Positions 13,259 through 25,901 of a DNA stretch of 64,000 bases are shown here, piece after piece (positions within the stretch are counted from its first letter, which is position 1; each line of letters starts with the position of its first letter). Origin of the DNA: Amphiduros pacificus (Eukaryota > Annelida > Polychaeta > Phyllodocida > Hesionidae). Both the position numbers and the translations under genes were made by a program. The DNA is taken from positions 45,308,447-45,372,446 of the forward strand of contig OX439004.1 in the NCBI GenBank assembly GCA_949316495.1, read 5' to 3'. The notes beneath the pieces are model-generated. The model was not told the DNA's origin. It saw nothing but the letters and a program-made list of their open reading frames with translations, and did not search any database.

Positions 13259-15035
13259 ATCCATATGATCATGCAATAGGCTTGCACTTGTCACATTAAT
13301 GCAGCATTACATAGTGGATTGACTTCAACTGATAATTTATACGGCAAAGCTAGAGAAGGGATAAAAATAGAAGGCTGTGCCGTCATGGCAAATCTGTGCA
13401 TATTAGTTGTGGCTGATGATGATTGTTGTGCAACTAGAATCTCATGCACATCAGTGGTTGGTAAATGTTTGCTCTATAACTTGTGCCAATATATGTGCAG
13501 AGGAGAAGCATTGCTTTGCCAGATAATGGGCAGGCAGTCAGCATTACTTCTGCGACAATCCTGGGAAAAATATCATTGAACTGATATATTTGTTTCTTCC
13601 TTTTTTGCAATTTTATTCTATTTTTACAAGATGAAGTCTACGAGAACAATCTGCCTAAGATGCCCTCGGATGCTGACTGTCAACATAGCTTCCCTTTCAT
13701 CACTTCTGTAATGTCTTTTACCCTGAACACCATTACACTGCACAACCATGCTCATCACAATGTTGCTTTATTTTGCCAACTTTTTATCGATTCAAATCAG
13801 ATTTGATCTCTTTATTTAATAATTTTAAATTTATGGACCCTCTCCCTTGAGGCCTCCAGACTATTTTGTTTATTTTGTGCTTCGTAACGTCCCGGCGTGG
13901 GGTTAGAATGTCCAGTTTTTAAACAAATATTATTGATCTTGTTTCTTTCTGGATGGATCTCTCTTCCCTCAGATTGTCTTTTCTGGTATATTTTACCAGG
14001 CAGAAATCACAGGGATACCCTTGAGGTGTGGGTGTGTGGGTGTGTGGGTGTGTGGGCCTGGTGGATATCATAAGATCACAGTGATGCATTACAATTTCAT
14101 TAACCCATTTATCATGCCAGCCAATACTGCCAACAACGATAATCATTTTGACATCAACGATTTTAAAAACAAGATATTTTATATTTACCAATTTGGCCAT
14201 ACATGTTTGTGAGCAAATACTATCACTAACAGCCCTGCATGACCATTATTATTCGTATTCACGAATACCCAAACATATGTTAAGCTCCGAATGAAAACAT
14301 TATTTGAAAACCATTTTGTAGATATTCTGTCAAATAAGAATGACTCCATGAGAAAACTTGAGTTAAAGTAAAGTCTACCCGGGATTTGTTATTAATCAGT
14401 AGCTGTGCTGGATGCTGAGCTGATGGTGTGACAATTAATGTACCCAAAGTTTGTCTCCATTCCTCTATTAAAATAATATACTCTGCTGTCAGACCTCTGA
14501 CTATTAACTTAGATGTGACAGCAAAGATATTTGATATCAGCCATGGAGAGACACAAGAATGGATAATATCTTTTCACAGCAGATTTTTCCTTTGCCAGAT
14601 TGCCATTATTGACTTGCGAGTAAAAAAAAATAACAACCTTCTTTACGAGTGTGCCCTGAACAAATAGGATAGAGGATAGATTATCAAATTTTTTTGTCAT
14701 AAGTGACCAAACACAATCAAACAAAACAAAAATCCAAAACTGTTGGGTAGCTGGTTTAAACTAGGGTAGATCAGGAAACTAAGAACAAGATTCTCTTTTC
14801 AGGCTTTATCATTGAGTTTGTGTTGTGAAGTACAATTTGCCTTCCTATGACGGTGATCATGTGGTCAGACATTAACAACACCTGATGACAAAACGCAAGT
14901 CTTATCTAACAATGTGTATGAATCAATCAGACACAACTGTCACGATTGGATCAATATAATCTTTGCCACAGACATGGCTATCTCTCTCATGTTTATTGAC
15001 AATATAATACTTGCATGTTACATGACTGCATCAAC
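13259..15035. other. Non-coding, nothing recognised
   Basis: Short open frames only. There is a small run of TGTGGG repeats near 14028-14055. Confidence 0.4.
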
Positions 15036-15465
15036 CATGACTCATGTTGTCAGGATTTGACATTAACCACTGACCTGGCATGACTCATGTGTGCAGAATT
15101 TGACATTAACCACTGACCTGGCATGACTCATGTGTGCAGGATTTAACATTAACCACTGACCTGGCATGACTCAAGTGCACAAAATTTGACATTAACCACT
15201 GACCTGGCATGACTCATGTGTGCAGGATTTGACATTAACCACTGACCTGGCATGACTCATGTGTGCAGGATTTGACATTAACCACTGACCTGGCATGACT
15301 CAAGTGTGCAGAATTTGACATTAACCACTGACATGGCATGAGTCAAATTGTCAGAATTTGACATTAACCACTGACCTGGCATGACTCAAGTGTGCAGGAT
15401 TTGACATTAACCACTGACCTGGCATGACTCATGTGTGCAGAATTTGACATTAACCACTGACTTGG
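15036..15465. repeat. Minisatellite, 43-bp unit, 10 copies
   Basis: Ten head-to-tail copies of a 43-bp unit containing TTGACATTAACCACTGACCT and GGCATGACTCATGTGTGCAG. Copies differ by a few substitutions only. The last copy ends with CTGACTTGG. Confidence 0.9.
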
Positions 15466-15639
15466 GGCCAGGAATTGTTTTCCACCTTCATGGCAAAGTT
15501 AGGGCAACAATATTTTATAATCTCCTTCCCCTGCATACAATCAATTGAAATTTTTTTTTGATGAAATCATAATCAACAACCCTTTTTGTGCCTTCATGAA
15601 ATTTAAATTCAAATCAGAGTAAGTGAAATAAATGATGGG

Positions 15640-15745
15640 GCAAATTTGCCCAGTGGGTAAGTGTTACATGTGAGTGACATAAGATAGCCTTACTGCTGTT
15701 ATGCTATGATCCTGCAGGTGTTTGAACTGGACTGGTAGTGCTATT
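15640..15745 (+). repeat. tRNA-derived SINE-like head
   Basis: TTGCCCAGTGGGTAAGTG at about 15647 fits a pol III A box, and GGTGTTTGAACTGG at about 15717 fits a decayed B box (GGTTCGAATCC type) at a tRNA-like distance. No acceptor stem is formed, so it is not a working tRNA gene. Confidence 0.35.
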
Positions 15746-15901
15746 TATAGATGTGACAGCTGGCAGACACAAGGTTGCTTAATCATACAGATCTAAAAGT
15801 ACAATTGATGTCAGAAATGCATACATGTTTAGGGATTTGTAATGCAAGTTGAATCTCACCAATTTATTACTGATCAATCCCATTATGATAATAGTGATAT
15901 A

Positions 15902-17396
15902 CCATATTTACTCGTGTATAAGACAAGGTTTTCGTACCCAAACCCTTAGTTAATGTTTTAGGGGTCGTCTTATACACGAGAGCAACCTGTGGATGGGGTT
16001 TTACGCCAAAAAATTACGGCATAAAGCGTTTTCAATACGAACTCTTGTATTTTCGAAATAACGAATATCGGACATGGCGGATCGATTTTAATTGCGTTTT
16101 AAATGATACATATAGGTATTTACCCAATATTATCACAACTTACGCTTCACAGGTCGAGAATTTCTCCACTTCCTCTTCAAAACAAAGCATTTTCATTACG
16201 AACTTTCATATTTTAAAAATAACGAATATCGGACATAGAAGATCGATTTTAATTGCGTTTTAAATGATATATAAAGGTATTTACCCAATATTACCATAAC
16301 TTACGCCATCCATTTAACATGTATTACGCAATACTAGCGTGAAAGCATTTCTGTCAACACAAGTTTGCCATTTTGAATGGGGGGGGGGGGGGGGGGGGGG
16401 GGGAGAGGCTCTTGTTTTTGGTGCGAAAACGATCATTAACTCGCATTGAAATATTAAATATTGCACAATAATGGATGGTTTTATTCTGTTTTCAACTTGC
16501 AATGTGAATTTGTGATAATATTATTTATCATTTAAAACGCAATTAAAATCGATCCGCCATGTCCGATGTCTATTATTTCGAAACGATTTGTTTTGACTTT
16601 GTTTTCACTGATTCCAATTATCAGCATTCACAGTTTTGCATTTCGTCATTGTTTCCAATGCTTTGAGTCGTGTCTTCCTTTTTGACAGAAATGCTTTCAC
16701 ATGCAGATCGATTTTAATTGCGTTCTAAAAGATAAATAAAGGTATTTACCCAATATTATCACAAAATATGCTTTGCGGGTTGAGAATTTCTCCACGAAGT
16801 AAAACGTAAATACGATGTACGTGACGTCGCGGTAATTCACGTCCGCAACACGAGGAGAAGCCACGGATCCATCATTGCACAATATATTAATATTTCAATG
16901 CGAGTTAATAAGGCTACGATAATTTTCGCGCCAAAAATAAGAGCTTGTCCCCGTCACTCCCGTTTTTTGAAATGACGACCTCTTATTGCGTAATGCATGT
17001 TAAATGGATGGATTATTTATCATTTAAAACGCAATTAAAATCGATCCGCTACGTCCGATATCTATTATTTCAAAAAGCTTTGTTCTGACTTTGATTCTAA
17101 TTATCAGCGTTCACAGTTTTGCATTTTGTCATTGTCTCTACTGCTTTGAGTCGTGTCTTACATTTTGTACAGAAATGCTTTCACACGTGGATCGATTTTA
17201 ATTGCATTTTAAATGATAAATCATGAAAACACTTTGTTTTGACGCTAAGATCACCAAACTTGAATGGTAGCAGTGTCTATGTCTCAAGAAAAAACCGACT
17301 TGTCTTATATTCGGAAATTGGTCTTTTCAAACAAAAAAAACTCAATTTTTGGGGATTGTCTTATATATGAGTCGTCTTATATACGAGTAAATACGG
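15902..17396. mobile_element. Non-autonomous TIR DNA transposon, 1.5 kb, TA target duplication
   Basis: The left end CCATATTTACTCGTGTATAA and the right end, whose complement is CCGTATTTACTCGTATATAA, form a terminal inverted repeat of at least 24 bp. Both ends are bounded by TA. A sub-terminal GACGACTC/GTCGTCTTATA pair repeats the pattern. The interior encodes no transposase. It carries about six copies of a module of about 45 bp (core GGATCGATTTTAATTGCGTT followed by TTAAATGAT) in both orientations. Superfamily is not certain; a TA duplication fits Tc1/mariner-like elements but is shared by others. Confidence 0.8.
16380..16403 (+). repeat. Poly-G tract
   Basis: About 24 consecutive G residues inside the TIR transposon. 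It is likely length-polymorphic and prone to sequencing error. Confidence 0.9.
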
Positions 17397-18120
17397 TACT
17401 CAATAGTAATAATCTTTATGGCACTTCTCATTATCTTTATGGGAAACTAAAGCATAGTTTAATATGTATTTATTATATTGAAATAATCAAATCCGAACCA
17501 GTAATATTTCAATTGATATTTACCATCAACCTGGGTCAATACTGGTCTTGTATCAGGAGTGGGTGATGAGCTTAGATTTATTCACATGCAAACATTTCAC
17601 TTTAATCACCTTTGGTTGTTGTTTGACAAACGCAATAAGGCCCATTGAGGAACCTTATTTGGTCAAGTTTATAAATATCAATTTGCATCCATGATGGAAT
17701 CAGTGAGTGAATGGGTCCAAGTTAACTTCTTGTTATACAATTCATTTTGACCTTAGTGGTTGCAGAATAACATTTTTTTTATATTTACAAAATAATACAT
17801 ATGATCAATATATTTATATCAATGAAAGTCAGAGTTATTCATAAAATGTTATTTAATGCTCATTTATTGTCTCTTATGTTGTAAATAAGTTGTTGGAGTG
17901 GGACTTAGACCTCAGAGCAAAGTTTGTAATGATTTTCTCACCAATCTCATGTTTTATTCACACTTTACACATCATTTCTAGGAGTATAAGATATTTACCA
18001 CAGTTTTGTCAATAGTTATGTCCAAGGATTTTAGACGCATTAAATTCTTAATGATACTGTGTGGTCATGCATGCATTTCACTCAATGAGGCCAAACAAAA
18101 ACTGGAATAGATTAGATCAG
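17397..18120. other. Non-coding, nothing recognised
   Basis: AT-rich spacer without supported features. Confidence 0.4.
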
Positions 18121-18124
18121 AATT

Positions 18125-18312
18125 GCTCATACTGGAATGGACTAAATTAAAATTAAAATTGAAAATATAAGTATATATCAGAGTTGACAAGAATAGATTA
18201 GAATGGCTTATAATTCATTAAAATGGTTAATAATTGATTGGAATGGCCAAGAATTGATTAAAATGGCTAAGAATTGATTACAATGAATTAGATTAGAATG
18301 GATTGGAATATA
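18125..18312. repeat. Degenerate tandem repeat, about 21-bp unit
   Basis: Loose copies of AATGGCTAAGAATTGATTAA. Spacing is near 21 bp, with many substitutions. Confidence 0.6.
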
Positions 18313-20655
18313 TCAAAATATTTATGTATATTACTTTGCTTTTCAAATTGGTTGGTTTGATTAAATAACATTGTGACATTTCAAAACAAGATAATAGTTT
18401 TTTTAAGATAAGAGTTTTTTAATCAATTGTAAATTATTGTAATAAAAGAATTTTTTCAAAATTAGTTTTCATATATCAATCTTATAGGTGCTTTTCACAC
18501 CAAATTTTGGGAGCAAAATATTGAAAAATGAGCGAGATCAGAATATAAAATATAAGTTTTATGGCACAAGGTAATGTTGTAAATCTTTTCGCTCGCGTAT
18601 CTTTTGCCTTTTGGGCTAGATGTTTGAGGTTTCAACATGATTAAGCTGTAGGTCTATGGAGCATTCACCTATTTTCGGTCCATGTCAGCCATGTTTTTGA
18701 CCTGTAATTTCTGTTTACACCGTCAGATGGCACTTTTCATGAGTGAGAAGTGATATATTATGTGTAAGACAATTAATAAATTTGATGTAATATTTGACCA
18801 AATTACAGCTACGTTTTAAACTCAATACAAATGTTTTTAACACAATACGTATGAATGCATTTGCTGCTATGATCTATCCTTTTCATCCCACATGACTATT
18901 CCTTACTCCAGCATTTCACCCCTAAAATGAGGTATAATCTCTTTTGGAAATACAAAAGATTTTTGCTTGTATAAAATCCAACTGCTTGTATAAAATCTAA
19001 GTGACCTAAATAAAATTAAAATAATTAAATTTATCAAATTCATTAAGCACCTCTATCATGTATAGAAAACAAGATCTAATCTTCTCTGATTTGTAAAGGA
19101 TTAGATTCATAATATTTTGGAAGTTGCGACCTATAGGGCATTTAAGTAGGTCATTGTGACCTAGTTACATAATTTTTTCTAAAGTTTATGAACAAAGATA
19201 TTGTGTAAGATAAATGTAGTGAGAATGCATACTATTTGTAGTGATTTGCAAAATATCACAAATAGCCGATTTAGAAAATCAGCTCCTGTGACCTTGAAAA
19301 TTGCTGAAGGTCACCCAATATTGAACTTATCCAAGCTCCTGATAGGTTGAACACATCTACCAAGTTACATAAGGTCTGCTTGTGCTGACTTGATTACTTG
19401 AGCAAAGCAACATGGCCATATTTTGATTTTGTTTTACCACTAATAAGATCAATTATCTATATTACATTTGATATGACAATATCATAATTGGCATAAATGA
19501 TATCATTTCCGACTGAGCTGGATTTACCTGAGATCTTGTTGTTTGGCTTTTTTAACAGCAAATGATTCATTTTCTCAATGTGTTATATACTCTTGATACC
19601 TCCTCAGAACTTACTCAAGATATCTAGTGGAGAGGAGTGAATCAATCAAGAATCAATCAAGAATCATCTCCACTGGGATTAGATAAACTGGGAAATACAT
19701 AGTTAATGGGATTAAGCACCAAACGTTTAAAATTCACATATTTATGATAAATGTATTTGTCTTTCATGTCTATATATAACTTTTTGGGTGATGCATCCCC
19801 ATCAGTGTCTGTAAAAGCTATTTGAACTAGGAACCTAATTTATAGCCCCCTTTTGAAGGCACACTTCCTTCTTGGCGTCATTTCTATGTGGAGTGTTATA
19901 ATTGAGGCACTGAAAGGTAAAATGACGTCATATGAGTATGGCAATACACTTATGACGTCATGAATGGTATGGTCTTTTGAATATGTGCCAGAATGATGTC
20001 AAACAGGGCTACCCTACTTTGAACCTCATGTGAGGTCAAAAAAGTTCATGCTACATGTGTTTACCCGTCACATGCAGCTTATGGCTGAGACAGATCTCTG
20101 CCAAGAGTGCAACTTCTTTGTCTCATTGCAACACATCTTATTACTTAATGTTAAACTTCAATATGTTATGATGTTCACACGTAGAAAAGCTCTTTACACA
20201 CAAATTTACGGGTTTAATGCTTAATACCTAATACTGCCATTGCATCAACAATCGAGTGGAACTGAACATTGCTAGAATACTACATGGTCTGATCGTTGTA
20301 CAAAAACAGAATTATTGTTCTTGTTATAATCATGAGTAGAGTTTGGGTGATTAAATATAAACAGCCTATGCCAAGCAATGGCAATCACCTGGACACAAAC
20401 AAATGTCAGTGAATTACCAATCAGAGATTGTCTCCATGTGGGCCACATTATCAGCAGGATCCAAGCCAATACATGAATATTTCATGCATAACCAAAACAG
20501 AAAGACATCAATGATATGATCATATTGTGTCACAGATGAGCAATGATGTATGGCTTAAACTGCATTATAAAATGCTTATTACATATCTATGGCCAATGAT
20601 TTTGGCTTAATCTGGAATATTGACCCTTACCCCAGACATCCTGACCTGTATCATA
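18313..20655. other. Non-coding, nothing recognised
   Basis: Contains only short open frames. No exon or repeat element could be supported. Confidence 0.4.
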
Positions 20656-20667
20656 CAATAACACTGT

Positions 20668-20762
20668 AACAATGTATGAGAAAACAAGGAATGAGAAGAC
20701 AATGAATGAGAAGACAAGGAATGAGAAGACAATGAATGAAAAACAATGAATGACAGTTATCC
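20668..20762. repeat. Short tandem repeat, 15-bp unit
   Basis: Repeated GAATGAGAAGACAA words, about six imperfect copies. Confidence 0.7.
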
Positions 20763-21215
20763 AAAAATCTACCATTTTTTCAGCTTTAGAATATATTTAT
20801 GTTAAATGAAAACAAGGTCATATAAATTCGCCCACTACTCGCCCACTACGATGACAAACACATCCTTCACTATGTGAGTACAAAGATCCAGTAATATCTC
20901 ATTGATTATTCTCAACCCCAAGAAGTCTGAGATAACTTTCATCAGTCTCAGTCATTGTCAGTATAATTTCTTATTTAGTTATTTGCGTTATGCAATTAGT
21001 AATTATGATTTTTTAGTGGCTTTATTTGTGTGCAAAATTTATAATTATTTGTAGAGCCACGAATTGAGAATGTAAATTTAACCCTAAACTAACAATCATC
21101 ATGTAAAAAACTTGACAAAATTTAAAGCCAAAACTCTTTAATTCCAGTATTTCGGTCATAGTCAAATCCAAACTTATACCACTCTCCAAGACATAAATAA
21201 ATGTGACATAAGATA

Positions 21216-22250
21216 AATGTGACCCAATCAGGGAGAAATGAGACATTTCCTTGTTGAAGCATGTTTCCTGGGGAAGACTGGTTTTTCTGGAATGAAAAGA
21301 GTATGATTGGGCATAGCTTGAAGTTGTGTGGCTATGGCAGTTTTCATTACATCATTCAATGAGCTGTCAAACAAGACAAATACCACCAGAGACATGGTCA
21401 GATACCAGAAAAGACTTAGTATAGAGTTCTTGGCTGCGACAGCTATGGATGATGCATCAACTGCCTAAAATATATGACATAACATGGTGTAAGAGAATTT
21501 GGGAGAACAATTTATACCTAATGTTAAAATGGATATTCAAAAGATAAATTTCAAACTGTGAATTAATAGCCTCAGAATCATATCACATCTCATAGTCACA
21601 CATATCCTCCCACAGCTGGAGATCTAAATTTGGAGCTGGAGCAACCAAGTGTACCTGAAGAAACTAAGGTCCAGGAAAAAGGGCAATGTGCTAAACTATC
21701 AATGCCAAGCAGTATTTCAGGTGTGATGAGATCTAGTCATGTTTCATTTGCCAGTTTTGCCATATTCATGATATACAATGCTGAGGCATGATGAAGAGAA
21801 TGTGGAGCTCACATGGCAAAGTTGTCTATGCCTTGATCTTGTTGAACACAAGGTCTCATCATACCTACAATACTTGGTTTCTTTGGGCACGCTCAGCTGC
21901 TCCAGATCCACATTAATCTCTGGCTGTGGGAGGATATGTGTAACTATCAGATGTGATATGAGATTCTGAGGCTATTAATTCACAGTTTGAAATTTATCTT
22001 TAACATATCCATTTAAATTTTAACATAAAGCATAAATTGTTCTCCTAAATTCTCTTACACCCTGTTATGTTATACTTTTAGGCAGTTTAACTCTATGCTA
22101 AGTCATTTGTGGTATCTGACTGAGTGGTATTTGACCTGTTTGACAGCTCATTGAATGATGGGATATAGATTGCAATTACCACACAACTTCAAGCTATGCT
22201 TTACAAGGAAACATATTTCAACAGGGAAATGTCTCACTACTCCCTGATTG
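21216..22250. repeat. Large imperfect inverted repeat (arms about 370-470 bp)
   Basis: Left arm, about 21216-21690; right arm, about 21880-22250. Landmarks: AATCAGGGAGAAATGAGACA at 21218 matches the complement near 22230-22250 (TGTCTCACTACTCCCTGATT). CTGTGAATTAATAGCCTCAG at about 21556 matches CTGAGGCTATTAATTCACAG at about 21967. AGCTGTCAAACAAGACAAAT at about 21363 matches its complement near 22130-22150. The spacer is about 190 bp. This is a foldback-type element or an inverted duplication. Confidence 0.8.
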
Positions 22251-22285
22251 GGTAACAGTCATGGATCCAGTGTGAACTCCAAGGT

Positions 22286-22545
22286 ATGGATGGAAGATGG
22301 CTCCCTTTACCACCAGAGCACTGGCAAGATGATGAGGAATACAGACAAATGGGAGCTATTGTAAAAGTAGTAGCTGTTGTCAAAGATGCAGCAGAAATGG
22401 GAGTGAAGGGCATCCAGGATTATGCTAACTCTGCAAGGAAGGGAGCTTACTCAGGTCTCATTGTCCTTGTCTCTTATTCACGCTGACTTAAAATCCCATA
22501 ATTCCTCAAAAAATGAGATGGATTAAAATCTGTGAGCTTTCATAC
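22286..22545 (+). pseudogene. Decayed protein-coding fragment, repetitive-element-like
   Basis: The translation MDGRWLPLPPEHWQDDEEYR continues to a stretch with VKVVAVVKDAAEMGVKGIQD and YANSARKG. It is followed by a VLVS...LKIP..FLK-like stretch that is still visible although the frame is broken several times. From memory it resembles a repeated metazoan ORF family with a VVND.AERGVK.I.DY core whose function I do not know. It lies directly beside the right arm of the 21.2-22.25 kb inverted repeat, so it may be the coding relic of that element. No upstream coding part was found. Confidence 0.45.
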
Positions 22546-22689
22546 TAAAATATAATTCTCAATTTAAAGTTAATGTGGAAATAATGTGGGCAAATGTATC
22601 CGATATGAGTGTGAAATTCATTTGAAAATGTATATATATTTTTCATAATTAATGTCCAATTTTAATAATCTTGGCCCATATTATACCCC

Positions 22690-22916
22690 AGTCACATTTG
22701 CGCCGATTTCAGTTAAGATGCCCTGTCAATGAGTATTTTTCTACAAAATCGGCCAGCAGTTCAGATTGCTATGAGGGCACCGGGAGATCATCAGCCACAA
22801 TTGGACAGTTTTAAAATATTGTACAGGTCATCAGGAACTTTTAGCTGCAACATGTTGCCGGCATTTCCCCGATGTCTTATCACCAAATATCATCTTAAAG
22901 TACACGGCAGGCTAAA
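22690..22916 (+). mobile_element. Degraded copy of the PIF/Harbinger-like element of 45.2-46.6 kb
   Basis: CAGTCACATTTGCGCCGATT at 22690 starts the same series of blocks as 45243-45401 (ACAAAATCGG, CACCGGGAGATCATC, AGGAACTTTTAGCTGC). It then continues with TTGCCGGCATTTCCCCGATG, GTCTTATCACCAAATATCATC and CACGGCAGG, as in 46060-46130. The order is that of an uninterrupted element, which supports the nested-insertion reading at 45.4 kb. The 5' tip is decayed and the 3' part is missing. Confidence 0.75.
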
Positions 22917-23675
22917 CTAATTTAATCGATTGGTCAGAGAACATTTCTTTAAATGAGCAGCTTGACCTGACAAAAAAGTCCTGAAAATGAAATACCCTAT
23001 CAAAGAACTACCTTAGACTGATTGGAAAATATTTTCAGATGCATATTCTTGGAGTGTGTCAAACCTTCACATGGACTTACTTAACCACATAGATCTGCAT
23101 CTACACCCAAAATGACCCTGGTTACATAGTGTGTTGTTCCTTATATCTGCTATCAAAACCTTGATTTATCTGATCATAATAACATCATTCGACCATGAAA
23201 ATTTCCTGACTACGAAAAGGACATCCAAAATAACCATGAAAGCTATTTACCCAACTCCTGGCTTACATTGAATATCTGTTAAGTTAACTGTAATCACAAG
23301 GCAGCGCAAAACTAATGGATAGTTTAAACATTTGATGAATTGCAGGGAGCAAGATTAGTACTGCATTTCTTCAGGTCCTTCTATGTATATTTGTTGTGTG
23401 CTTATTCACATAACAAGTTTTATTTTAAGTCGGTTTCTTTGGTATTTAAAAATAAAAATAAGTGCACACTATTCTGCTGAACTCTTTACTTTTTATCATT
23501 GTCTATGTGGAGAAGTTGACAATGACAGGTGAATTCCAATTGGATGTTTTCTGTATAAAGTCATCATTTTTTATATTCTGTGTTTGCAAAATCAATTAAA
23601 TTCCATATATGTTCATGCATTAGCAATCCAATAAAACCTCAGTATGAAGATTTCATCATCATCATGAAAAAAAGC

Positions 23676-23762
23676 ACTTGTCTCCACCGGGACTCAACCC
23701 CGGACCTTTAGTATGAAAAACAGATGTCTTACCAATCATACACCCCTGGCAGCATTGTAAAG
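23676..23762 (-). tRNA. tRNA-like pseudogene or SINE head
   Basis: On the minus strand GTATGATTGGTAAGACATCT looks like a D-arm/A-box, and GGTCCGGGGTTGAGTCCCGG forms a T-arm with a perfect CCGGG/CCCGG stem and a 7-base loop. The acceptor stem and anticodon stem do not pair, so a functional tRNA is unlikely. A tRNA-derived repeat or pseudogene fits better. Confidence 0.4.
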
Positions 23763-25740
23763 CTTGTAGAAGCAGGAAAATCCTGTTCAAAAATATATAT
23801 GTTTTCTGCCTGCATTATTTAAGACTAGCTGGAAGTAAACTTCAAGAATTTAATCATGGATATTATTTAATATGAGGCCAATCTTGAGCATGAGTCAAAT
23901 TGTAAATTTAACACTGTAATTGATAAAATGCTTAATTTAAAAGCATCCTTCCCAATGGAATAGATAGATGTATGGTGGGCTATTCATTCACTGATAAAAT
24001 GGAATTCACAACAATTGAGCTTATCTGACCTGCCTGGTCCACCCACCCCTATCTCAAGTGAGCTTGGCAGTGTATACAAACACCATGTTAACCTTGTCTG
24101 GATGTCAAAGGGCAAACTTAAAGGATATAATATGTGTACCTCCCTGTCCACCAGAGACATTCTCAGGTTAAAGGTGCTCTAATTCACCCTCTGATGCAGT
24201 TTGATCTGTTCTTTGGTTTCTCACCAGATTTATAAATATATAACAATTGTCACCACTTGAAAAAACCCTAAATCAAATGTCTTGTTTGACATTTATATCA
24301 ATAAGGACCGTAACACGATTATGAAATGTCACCTATCAATAACTCATTGTATAACCTTGCCCTAAATAATTACCTCACGAGGTTCAATTTATTGAAATCC
24401 CTTTGTATTGCAGATAATTTGTTTAAATTATATTTGCCAATTGGAAATGATAACCCAAACTTTGACTTTTGCAAGTTAAATGTTCTCTTCTATAAACATG
24501 GTAAATAAAATATCAGAGTTTGTATTGGAATCCATATTGAAATTTCACAATAGAATAAGTTACAACATCTAAAAGCAGTCTAATATATAAACTCATATTG
24601 AAGAAAAGAGTATTGAATCACTTGAACACCCAAACTGCCAAGTATTTCTTTTTGTCTTATAGACCAAGTGTCGCCAATTGAAAACTACATACCGACTGGT
24701 GGCACTACAGACACTACTCTGTGTCTATTTGTGCAGAAAAATTCATCCATACACACTGGAATAATCAAAGACACCCAAAAGTAAAAGTTTGTAAACATGG
24801 ACAGGTCCTTTTTGCAACCCCCAAAAGCATCTGCAGTTACAAAGCATATTTATAATTGGTCTGATATTGAAATCATTTTCACAAGTCAAGTTCTACAACT
24901 TGTGAAAATGAAACAAAGAGAGTTGAATATAGCCTGTGATCGACATTGTATGAAATTTTTTTGCTTGCAAATATATTATATTTGATATGAATAGTGTGAT
25001 AAATGAACTGCAAGTACATCACAATGTTACACAAGCATATGTGCTTTTTGTTACAAAAGCATAAAAATTGAGGATGTTGTCAGTTATTGGCCACATTGCA
25101 TTGCTGAAAACTCAAAATTTAGCTCTTGGGATCTTCTTTTCATTAATGTAAGTGTAATGGTCAAATAAATTTCATCAGAAACAGAGAGAGAAAAGTTAGA
25201 GTGCAAAGAATATGGATGTGTGAACAATGATGTGACCATGACATGTATGATGTCAATCTTGGTTTAAAAAAAATATGCACCTCGCTTTGTTAAATTATGC
25301 AACATATCGGCAGTGGACATCAAACAAGGACCATCCGTGTCACAAAAAACGAGATGGTGACCTGCAATTGCACTACAGTCTTTTTCAAATAAATGTACAG
25401 TAACCAGCAACTGTCCGAAACCAGATCTAAATGCTGGTCACTGTATTTCTTTTTTCTAACATACTGTATCTGTCAGAAACTTCTTCTTACAGTGTAAGTT
25501 ACATTTAATTTATACCACTTGAGACATAAAGCCTGGTTTAATAAAGGGTGAAATAGCTCCTGATTCTGACAATTTTATATAAATGTTCACATACTTTTAA
25601 TTAACAAGTTACAGAAATTTAAACTGGGTAATTTAATTTTGGAGAGTTAATTGTGAACTTCAGATTGTGCACTTCAACACTGAGAATATTTATGTAAAAA
25701 CACAGAAAATGTGATATTCACTGTTGTAGTAGTGTTGGTG
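23763..25740. other. Non-coding, one weak dispersed repeat
   Basis: No gene seen. The stretch 25050-25175 shares words with 26500-26615 (TGGC..CATTGCATTGC/ATTGGCAACTC, AAAACTCAAAATTTAGCTCT, then TGTAAGT), suggesting two old copies of one repeat. Confidence 0.35.
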
Positions 25741-25878
25741 ATGGGGTAACAAGTGAAGTCGGCCCCAAAGAGAAGTCGGCCCCTTGGAGAAGTTAGTTGT
25801 GGAACCTCGACTTGCGCGAGCAGAGCTCTGGAGGCTACGCCGGGTTGTACAGTGTCCTGTATCACTCATGAAGAGACA

Positions 25879-25901
25879 GGTCACGACACAGTGTCGTGAC
25901 C
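25879..25901. repeat. Perfect 23-bp palindrome
   Basis: GGTCACGACAC, one central A, then GTGTCGTGACC: an 11-bp perfect stem with a single-base centre. Confidence 0.85.

Noticed and set aside
15036-15465. CRISPR-like array of 43-bp periodicity
   Set aside because: The whole 43-bp unit is repeated with no unique spacers, and the genome is eukaryotic.
23676-23762. Functional tRNA gene
   Set aside because: T-arm is good but acceptor and anticodon stems do not pair; reported only as tRNA-like.
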